Shown here in pieces: positions 1 to 5,020 of a stretch of DNA of 6,308 nt (its first letter is position 1; each line of letters starts with the position of its first letter). Under the pieces are notes generated by a model. The model worked only from the letters and a program-made list of their open reading frames with translations, did no database searches and was not told where the DNA came from. Source of the stretch: JBFIHZ01 sp041601535 (lineage in GTDB: Bacteria > Pseudomonadota > Gammaproteobacteria > Xanthomonadales > SZUA-36); NCBI GenBank assembly GCA_041601535.1, contig JBFIHZ010000256.1, positions 1-6,308 of the forward strand, given 5' to 3'. The translations under genes and the position numbers were made by a program.

Positions 1-69
1 GTCAGAAAAATCCGGCCAGGCAGTGTTAATCCAAAAGCCCAATAACACAATCAGGTAGCGAAATTTCAT
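1..69 (-). CDS. Partial exported protein, N-terminus only (cut by window start)
   Basis: Reading the minus strand from an ATG at 69 gives 23 uninterrupted codons to the window edge. The peptide begins MKFRYLIVLLGFW and continues INTAWPDFSD. It has a basic n-region (K2, R4) followed by a hydrophobic core (about residues 5-13), as in a Sec signal peptide; cleavage might fall near A19. A Shine-Dalgarno-like AAGGA lies at 79-83 on the minus strand, 9 nt before the ATG, which supports this start. The gene is divergent from the propeller gene at 359. Function cannot be read from so short a piece. It is seen only as an open frame with a good ribosome site and signal-like start, so a chance ORF is not fully excluded. 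Confidence 0.6.
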   Translation of the reverse strand, partial: MKFRYLIVLLGFWINTAWPDFSD

Positions 70-358
70 CAGTTTTAGTCCTTATTTGGCACTTTAACCA
101 ACACCCAGGCCACGTCGGGCACTCACGCAATGAAAACAATGTACGACATTTAGTGTACGTAAACAACTATAGACCCGTTCCCCGGAAGACATAGCAGGTA
201 ATCCGCGCGGGATCTGTGGGGGATACAGGGGCGGGCCAGCACGGCCTGCCCTGCCGTGAGGAATTTGTGAACAACCGGTGAAGCCTTCGTGATTTCAAGC
301 TGTGCACCATGCTCCCAGCCCACCAACGGGCAATTTTCACTTAACTTTGGAGAGTACA
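70..358. other. Divergent intergenic region between the partial minus-strand gene and the propeller gene
   Basis: No convincing gene is seen here. The stretch must hold the promoters of both flanking genes. An AT-richer dip at about 130-175 contains the hexamer TGTACG twice in direct orientation (140-145 and 154-159). Weak sigma70-like candidates overlap it: on the minus strand TTGTTT (166-161) and TACATT (143-138) with a 17-nt spacer; on the plus strand TATAGA (168-173) without a good -35. A 6-bp inverted repeat, CACGGC / GCCGTG, lies at 240-245 and 253-258 with a 7-nt loop. It could be an operator or part of the 5' leader of the propeller gene. None of these is strong enough to call as a site. 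Confidence 0.4.
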
Positions 359-1465
359 ATGCAATTGAAATCAAACGTGTTTGCCATCACGGCTGCTGCC
401 GCCGCCCTGTCGCTGATGCAGTCAGATCTGGCCCAGGCAGCCGCCGAGGTGTATACCTCGAGCAATTTATCCAGCGGCAATACCGTGATCAGGCTGGCAC
501 AGTCGGACGACGGGACACTGGCGTTTGCCGGTGAATATGCCACCGGCGGAAGCGGCACTGACGGTGGCCTGGGCAACCAGGGTGCCATCGCAATCGACGA
601 TGAGTTCCTGTTTGTGGTTAATGCCGGCAGCAACCAGGTTTCCTCATTCAGGCTGCTGGAAAATGGGCTTGAACTGGTCGATGTGGCCGATTCCGGGGGC
701 ATGCGTCCGGTCAGCCTGACGGTGGACCGCGACGTGCTGTATGTGCTCAACGCCGACAGTGACAACATCAGCGGCTTCGATGTTACCGAATACGGTGAAC
801 TGATCCCCATTGAACGCTCAACGCAGCCCCTCAGTGGCGTCGGCACCGCACCGGCACAGGTCAGTTTCAGCAAGGACGGCCGCACACTGGTCGTGACAGA
901 GAAAGCCACCAACAGGCTGGTTTCCTTTTCTGTTGACCGCGATGGCCTGGCCACGGATTCACAGATTTTTGCCTCACCTGGGGTCACGCCGTTCGGGTTT
1001 TCATTTACCAATGGCAATCGCCTGCTGGTGTCCGAAGCGGAGGACGGCGCACCAGGCCAAAGCTCGGTTACCGCCTGGAAACTTTCGCCATTCGGTGATC
1101 TGCAGGCCGTCGACCCGGTCGTGCCGACCTTGCAGTCTGCCGCGTGCTGGCTGGCGGTTACACCCAACGGCAGGTTCGCCTATACCGGCAATACCGGTGG
1201 CAGCAATATATCCGCCTTCCGTGTGCGCGGTGATGAACTGTCACTGGTTATCGCCGACGGGGTGAACCATGAACTGGCCATCAGCCCCGGTGCCGACAGC
1301 CGGCCGATTGATTTGGCCACCACACCGGATGGTCAGTTCCTGCTGTCTTTGAACATGGGCGACGATACGATCTCGAGCTTCCGCATCAACGCAGACGGAT
1401 CTTTGGAAGAAGTAGACCAACTCGGCGGACTGCCGGATCGTCCCACCGGCCTGGTTGCACGCTGA
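359..1465 (+). CDS. Secreted seven-bladed beta-propeller protein, lactonase/YVTN family-like
   Basis: The product is 368 aa. I chose the ATG at 359 over the in-frame GTG at 302 because GGAGAG (349-354) precedes it and it places a signal peptide at the N-terminus: K4, a hydrophobic Ala-rich core at about 7-20, and likely cleavage after LAQA (A27). The mature part shows seven spaced strand repeats of the form 'hydrophobic-V-x-N-x-x-x-x-x-h-S-x-F-x-h' at about residues 30-46, 83-99, 126-142, 176-192, 221-242, 273-289 and 327-343 (for example LFVVNAGSNQVSSFRL and LYVLNADSDNISGFDV). This pattern and the length fit the lactonase family (PF10282, related to E. coli Pgl, about 331 aa). A periplasmic or secreted location argues against a role in the pentose phosphate pathway; its substrate, or whether it is an enzyme at all, cannot be told. 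It is transcribed alone, convergent with the collagen operon. Fold confident; function open. Confidence 0.87.
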   Translation: MQLKSNVFAITAAAAALSLMQSDLAQAAAEVYTSSNLSSGNTVIRLAQSDDGTLAFAGEYATGGSGTDGGLGNQGAIAIDDEFLFVVNAGSNQVSSFRLLENGLELVDVADSGGMRPVSLTVDRDVLYVLNADSDNISGFDVTEYGELIPIERSTQPLSGVGTAPAQVSFSKDGRTLVVTEKATNRLVSFSVDRDGLATDSQIFASPGVTPFGFSFTNGNRLLVSEAEDGAPGQSSVTAWKLSPFGDLQAVDPVVPTLQSAACWLAVTPNGRFAYTGNTGGSNISAFRVRGDELSLVIADGVNHELAISPGADSRPIDLATTPDGQFLLSLNMGDDTISSFRINADGSLEEVDQLGGLPDRPTGLVAR

Positions 1466-1494
1466 TCACTGCAGCTGTTCAAACCTGTAAACCC

Positions 1495-1529
1495 AATATT
1501 CGGGGAGAGTCTCCTCTCCCCGCAATATT
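1495..1529. terminator. Stem-loop after the propeller gene, probable terminator
   Basis: A perfect 9-bp stem CGGGGAGAG (1501-1509) / CTCTCCCCG (1514-1522) closes a 4-nt loop (TCTC). It is extended by AATATT (1495-1500) pairing with AATATT (1524-1529) across a one-base bulge. It starts 30 nt after the propeller stop. No U-tract follows on either strand, so it may act as a non-canonical or bidirectional terminator, or as an mRNA 3'-end stabiliser. Confidence 0.55.
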
Positions 1530-1642
1530 CCAGATTGCCGTCAAAACCCCTGGCTGAAATCAGCTCACGGAATCTGCCGACAGGCAGTTACGGCCATCAG
1601 GCCGCGCATGGGCAATCACGTCCGTTAAAACGGAAAACAACA

Positions 1643-1665
1643 ACGCCTGGCGCTTAACCGGGCGT
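1643..1665 (-). terminator. Probable intrinsic terminator of the collagen-like operon
   Basis: On the minus strand ACGCCCGG (1665-1658) can pair with CCAGGCGT (1650-1643) around a 7-nt loop, with one C-A mismatch in the stem. A T-rich run, TGTTGTTTTCCGTTTT, follows directly (from 1643 down to about 1626). Placement 47 nt after the stop of the shorter collagen-like gene fits a Rho-independent terminator. The mismatch lowers confidence. On the plus strand the same pair becomes a U-G wobble, but no U-tract follows there. Confidence 0.5.
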
Positions 1666-1711
1666 CAAAATGCTGCAAACCACCCATTCCCGCACCAGCC
1701 TGATACGCAGT

Positions 1712-2464
1712 TCAGCCCCCGGTGCAGATCGCTGGCAGCGCAGGGCCACCGCGTGCTTCTGCCCAGGTATTGAAGGCACAAAGCTCATCTGTCAGGTCGG
1801 CGCCATCAGGCCCCGCGGCACCCGGCGGACCGGCTGGCCCCTGCGGACCTTGCGGACCCTGCAGCGTGCCTGCTGCGCCCTGCAGACCTGGTGGACCGGC
1901 GGGGCCCACAGGCCCGGCCGGACCGGGTGTACCCGCTTGCCCTTGTGGACCAGCCAGACCGGTGGGGCCTTCAGGCCCCGGCGCACCCTGGGGACCCTCG
2001 TCCGTCCCGGCCAGACCTTGCGGACCTTCCGCACCGGCCGGGCCAGCCGGACCCGGCGGACCTTCCGGACCGAACAGGTCGCCGATGGTCAAAGCGTACC
2101 TGGCCGTTTGCCGGCGATTATCACTGCCTGTGCCGACAATCAGCGCGTAATCACCATCCGGCGGCAGCCCGCCGGCAGGTGCACAGGTGATGAGCGTGGC
2201 ATCCACCACCACGCAGTCTGCCGTGATGTCACCCGGCGCAGCCGGCATGCCGAGTGTGACCGTCGGTGCCGGGTCTAAGGCGAAATTTGCGCCGGTGATA
2301 GACAGCGTATCCGGCGCAAACGTCACCTGCACGGCATCTATGCGCGGTGCTGGCAACGGCGGCCCTTTGGCCTGCGCCAGCCCGCTTACACCTGCGAGGG
2401 CAATCGCGGCCAGAACCAGGCCCCTGGCCGAGGAAGAGTGAAAAGACCGGTTGTTGATTAACAT
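1712..2464 (-). CDS. Secreted collagen-like protein, short paralog (IPT/TIG-like domain plus Gly-X-Y stalk, no head)
   Basis: The product is 250 aa. Residues 1-32 form a signal peptide (R15, hydrophobic 16-29, cleavage after AQA). Residues about 40-128 resemble an IPT/TIG beta-sandwich (LSITGANF; LITC..AGGLP..GDY.L.VGTG.D). Residues 132-223 are a collagen-like run of 30 Gly-X-Y triplets, broken twice by a single extra residue (E156 and Q202). It carries several acidic but no basic residues. The tail GADLTDELC...W.E..GGPALPAIC ends almost at once after the second Cys. It is paralogous to the upstream gene over its whole length but lacks that protein's C-terminal domain. The start ATG follows GGGAGGGAA (2479-2471), and the gene begins 18 nt after the upstream stop, so the two are very likely co-transcribed. 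The likely role is an extracellular trimeric fibre or accessory subunit; that is inference. Confidence 0.88.
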   Translation of the reverse strand: MLINNRSFHSSSARGLVLAAIALAGVSGLAQAKGPPLPAPRIDAVQVTFAPDTLSITGANFALDPAPTVTLGMPAAPGDITADCVVVDATLITCAPAGGLPPDGDYALIVGTGSDNRRQTARYALTIGDLFGPEGPPGPAGPAGAEGPQGLAGTDEGPQGAPGPEGPTGLAGPQGQAGTPGPAGPVGPAGPPGLQGAAGTLQGPQGPQGPAGPPGAAGPDGADLTDELCAFNTWAEARGGPALPAICTGG

Positions 2465-2470
2465 GATGCT

Positions 2471-2479
2471 TTCCCTCCC
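2471..2479 (-). promoter_or_regulatory. Ribosome binding site of the short collagen-like gene, in the 18-nt intergenic gap
   Basis: GGGAGGGAA on the minus strand lies between the stop of the longer gene (TAG at 2485-2483) and the ATG at 2464. It is 6 nt from the ATG and fixes the start. The tight packing suggests translational coupling within one mRNA. Confidence 0.7.
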
Positions 2480-2482
2480 ATG

Positions 2483-3793
2483 CTATTGCTGCACACAATA
2501 CAGTGGGTAGCTGAGCACACAGGCAAATGCCAGGTTCTGCCCGGTCCAGTTACCTTTCATCTCGTACATGTAACCGAAGCGCCCGGAAAAGTCCTGGCTG
2601 TTGCTGGTCCAGTCCTGACAGAAACTTTCGGGGCCACCGCCGCCGGGGAACATCTGCCCGTCGGGGTTGGTTCCGGTCCACACCACTCCATTACCCGACA
2701 GTTCCCTCACAACCTGGCCGAATTCATTCACGTTAATCGGCTGTAAGTGAACTTCAAATGAAAAACACTGGAATTGGTCGACCGGGCAAACAAAGGAAAA
2801 TCCTGCACCCCAGGAATCGGAGATCAGGGCACCATCCGTGCGGACGTAAGGATTCGGTGAATTGACGAGACGGTCTTTGGCGTGGGTGGTACTGTCGGAC
2901 AACCAGGCCTTGAAGGTTCCCTGCAAACCGGCTGCATCGGCGCGTGCCTGACACTTCGCATCGGCACCGGCCAGGCCGCCAAGATTACCCTGGTATTTTG
3001 TGCTGGTAACGAACACGATGTTTTTATCAGGCGACGGCGGACAAACTGCCGGAGAAACCGGACCACCATAGTCTTCTCCCCAGGCGTACAGATCGCACAT
3101 TTCCGCAGTCACATCAGCGCCCGGCGCACCGTCAGGCCCCGGAGGACCTGGCGGACCGTCGGGACCAGCCGGACCCTCGGGACCGGGCTCACCTGTCGGC
3201 CCTTGCGGTCCTTCCGGACCTGGCGGGCCAGCGGGGCCTTGCGGACCATCCGGGCCCTGTGGCCCTTCCGGCCCCGGCGCGCCCGCTGGTCCGGGCTCAC
3301 CCTGAGGTCCGGCCGGGCCTGGATCACCCTGTGGTCCGGCTGGCCCTGGCGGGCCCTCGGGGCCTGCCGGCCCGGTTGGCCCTGGCTCACCGACCGTCAG
3401 GTCATAATCATCAAACTGATAAGCCCGGTCCGTGCCGGTGCCTACGACCAGCCGGTAATCACCGGCCTGAGGCAGACCGCCCGCAAACGGGCAGGTGATC
3501 AGGTCGTCACTTATTGCCTGACAAGCTGCGATCACCCCCGGCGTCCCGCCAGGCACGCCCAGCGTGACCTGCAGGGGTGCAGATGCGGCAAAATTTTCGC
3601 CCTCAATAACCAGATTGTCGACTCCGCTGATATCCATGACCGCCACCGCGAAAATTTTGGGCGGCGAACTGTTACCGCCGCCCTTTGGTTTGGCCATGGC
3701 AGCGCTGGTTACTGTCATGAATACTGCGGAAAAAAGGATAAGCGGATACAGGCGATTGGCTTCGCCGGAAGCTGGAAAAGTGATTCTGGACAC
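2483..3793 (-). CDS. Secreted collagen-like protein with C-terminal DUF1554 (endostatin/C-type-lectin-like) head
   Basis: The product is 436 aa with a GTG start. Residues 1-34 are a signal peptide (hydrophobic about 16-31, cleavage after AMA). Residues about 46-133 are IPT/TIG-like (NLVIEGENF; LITCPFAGGLPQAGDY). Residues 135-227 are 31 uninterrupted Gly-X-Y triplets, mostly Gly-Pro-Y, with 12 acidic and no Lys/Arg residues. Residues 228-251 form a junction with two Cys (C233, C251). Residues about 258-433 match DUF1554: VFVTSTKYQGNLGGLAGAD, C281, KAWLSD, VWTGT, FCQDWTS, and a C-terminal LYC. DUF1554 is known from surface lipoproteins of Leptospira and is related to endostatin/C-type-lectin folds, often linked to ligand binding. 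The protein is probably an exported trimeric stalk with a globular adhesive head; that is inference. First gene of a two-gene operon with its headless paralog. Confidence 0.9.
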   Translation of the reverse strand: MSRITFPASGEANRLYPLILFSAVFMTVTSAAMAKPKGGGNSSPPKIFAVAVMDISGVDNLVIEGENFAASAPLQVTLGVPGGTPGVIAACQAISDDLITCPFAGGLPQAGDYRLVVGTGTDRAYQFDDYDLTVGEPGPTGPAGPEGPPGPAGPQGDPGPAGPQGEPGPAGAPGPEGPQGPDGPQGPAGPPGPEGPQGPTGEPGPEGPAGPDGPPGPPGPDGAPGADVTAEMCDLYAWGEDYGGPVSPAVCPPSPDKNIVFVTSTKYQGNLGGLAGADAKCQARADAAGLQGTFKAWLSDSTTHAKDRLVNSPNPYVRTDGALISDSWGAGFSFVCPVDQFQCFSFEVHLQPINVNEFGQVVRELSGNGVVWTGTNPDGQMFPGGGGPESFCQDWTSNSQDFSGRFGYMYEMKGNWTGQNLAFACVLSYPLYCVQQ

Positions 3794-4117
3794 GATACTC
3801 CCCTATCGAATTGTCGGTTGTTCAACACGCAGCAATGCCGAGCCGTCACAGCACGGTGCTGTATTCAGATAATGAGGCCGGTTCCCTTGCTGCCGCCGAT
3901 GAAAATCTGGCGACTGTCCCTGGTGTGTAAGTACTGCTTTCCCTAGCAATGACCCTACTCCCCCGTATTTACCGTACAGAGGTAGAGGCGAAAAGAAAAG
4001 TGGTTTCTTCCTCAAATGGTCTTGAAAGGCCTTGTTTGAAGCTCGCGACCCGTGTAGAGCATTCCGCCGCAGCTATCAGCCTGTTGGCCAGGCCCGGATG
4101 CATGAATGTCCCAGGGT
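3794..4117. other. Intergenic region between the prepilin-like gene and the collagen operon
   Basis: About 320 bp without a credible gene; both flanking genes run on the minus strand. It should hold the collagen operon's promoter, but I find no clear -35/-10 pair. Two structures are visible. CAGCAC-G-GTGCTG (3849-3861) is a perfect palindrome about 55 bp before the GTG start and could be an operator. An interrupted inverted repeat at 3985-4013 (GAGG...AAGAAA / TTTCTT-CCTC) lies about 105 nt after the prepilin stop and could be a weak 3'-end structure. The open frames crossing this area look like chance. Confidence 0.4.
3798..3804 (-). promoter_or_regulatory. Ribosome binding site that supports the GTG start of the long collagen-like gene
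   Basis: AGGGGAG on the minus strand lies 4 nt before the GTG at 3793. The GTG keeps an n-region with R3 and R14 ahead of the hydrophobic core. The next in-frame ATG (M26) would fall inside the core and remove most of the signal peptide, so GTG is preferred. Confidence 0.65.
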
Positions 4118-4567
4118 CTAGCGAATCACAACGTCCTGGCTGACTCCGCTCTGATTGGAAACCAGCGAGGCACGCACCGCCATCGCCACCTGCCCCTGGC
4201 GGTTGAAATAAACCTGATTGTTATCGGCGACAACGCGAATGCCCGGGGGAATATTGCTAGTCTGCTCAACCGTCAGCAAATCGGGTGAAAGCTGCATACC
4301 CGGAACCGAGAGCAAAACGTTTTGCAACTCACCCTGCTCATTTATGACCAGCCGCAGGATGACGTCCGTCTGGTACACGCGGGAAATCCGGCGGGCGTGG
4401 CGAACGGAGGTCTCTACGGTCTCCGCCGCCTGCCGCAAGTCCGTGTGCGTGCTGAGCAGGTTGATCCAATAAGGCGAGAACGCAGACAGAGCCAATAACG
4501 CGGCTGCGAAGAGAAGAAGCTCGAGAACTGAAATGCCGGAGTCGCGGCGTGGGACGGCATGCTTCAA
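4118..4567 (-). CDS. Type IV prepilin-like protein, GspH/FimT-type pseudopilin
   Basis: From a TTG start the product is 149 aa. It has a short basic leader (MKHAVPRRDSG) ending in Gly, then ISVLELLLFAAALLALSA: the class III (prepilin) signal with cleavage after G11 and Glu at +5 of the mature protein. The residue at +1 is Ile rather than the usual Phe or Met. The hydrophobic helix spans about residues 12-31. A helix rich in Ala and Arg follows (LRQAAETVETSVRHARRISRVYQTDVILRL), typical of GspH/FimT pseudopilins, then a beta-rich C-terminal part with no Cys. Such proteins are processed by prepilin peptidase (PilD) and join type IV pili or type II secretion pseudopili as minor subunits. No other pilus or secretion gene is next to it, so it depends on machinery elsewhere. 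It lies upstream of the collagen operon on the same strand, and divergent from the beta-helix gene. Confidence 0.82.
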   Translation of the reverse strand: MKHAVPRRDSGISVLELLLFAAALLALSAFSPYWINLLSTHTDLRQAAETVETSVRHARRISRVYQTDVILRLVINEQGELQNVLLSVPGMQLSPDLLTVEQTSNIPPGIRVVADNNQVYFNRQGQVAMAVRASLVSNQSGVSQDVVIR

Positions 4568-5020
4568 TTGAACCTCCTGGTAGAAAGGTCGGTCTGGCAA
4601 TCACTATGTTCCGACTGGCATGCGCTGCCCTCAACGCGCGGCGGAACCCCGGTGGCCTGCGCATGATGGTACGCCGAAACAAAGTCATATGCGAGACATT
4701 TACCCTTGTGTTTCAATGCCTTTGTGCCACACAATGGGACTCTGGTGAATATTCCGGCGGTGAGGCCGCGCCAACCCCCGCCCGCCTTCGTCAGATTCTT
4801 CAAGCAGGATTTCATGGACGAACGGCCGCATTTATCCCATCGATAAGCCATTTCACGCCTGTCGGTAGCAACGAATTTCCATCCCGGCACATTGGACGGA
4901 TCCGATTATCTCGTGACGTTTTTTATATGCGCGGCGCGGTAGTTCCTTGAGGGCAACAGACCACTGGCAGGAAATTCCCGTGCAGTGTGGCCCGGCATAA
5001 CCATTACCAGGAGAAACACC
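4568..5020. other. Divergent intergenic region between prepilin-like and beta-helix genes
   Basis: About 450 bp, the longest gap in the window. Open frames on both strands cross it but lack good ribosome sites, signals or recognisable motifs; I treat them as chance. It must carry both divergent promoters. The AT-rich patch at about 4900-4930 (a T-run followed by TATATG) is the best location for a promoter of the beta-helix gene, but no -35 at proper spacing is clear. CGGATCCG at 4897-4904 is a short palindrome. No terminator or repeat of note is seen. Confidence 0.4.
4573..4578 (-). promoter_or_regulatory. Strong Shine-Dalgarno that decides a TTG start for the prepilin-like gene
   Basis: AGGAGG on the minus strand stands 5 nt before TTG (4567-4565). 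The nearby ATG at 4560-4558 is in another frame, and the in-frame TTG at 4600 would add 11 residues with no comparable ribosome site and would make the leader atypically long. TTG at 4567 gives an 11-residue leader, normal for prepilins. Confidence 0.7.

Noticed and set aside
302..304. GTG at 302 as start of the propeller gene
   Set aside because: It would put 19 polar residues before the signal peptide and has no Shine-Dalgarno; ATG 359 has GGAGAG.
337..1167. Minus-strand open frame of 276 codons opposite the propeller gene
   Set aside because: It is Ser/Pro/Thr-rich, matches no family and lies wholly antisense to a gene with clear blade repeats and start signals.
1722..2150. Plus-strand frame reading as Gly/Pro/Ala repeats opposite the short collagen-like gene
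   Set aside because: Antisense of GGN-CCN codons also reads as Gly/Pro, so this is a mirror of the real stalk. It lacks a signal peptide or regular Gly-X-Y register of its own.
3111..3391. CRISPR array or tandem DNA repeat
   Set aside because: The periodicity is 9 bp, from Gly-X-Y codons in frame. There are no constant repeats with unique spacers.
2882..3946. Long open frame on the plus strand opposite the long collagen-like gene (354 codons)
   Set aside because: It is antisense to a gene with signal peptide, collagen triplets and DUF1554. Repetitive GC-rich Gly-Pro codons keep the antisense frames open; its text is Arg/Thr-rich low complexity with no ribosome site.
4558..4560. ATG as start of the prepilin-like gene
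   Set aside because: It is out of frame with the Gly/Glu prepilin motif; the TTG at 4567 is in frame and correctly spaced from AGGAGG.
4549..4950. Plus-strand open frame of 133 codons in the gap before the beta-helix gene
   Set aside because: It overlaps the prepilin start antisense, has no ribosome site and no recognisable motif. A 108-codon minus-strand frame at 4564-4890 was rejected for the same reasons.
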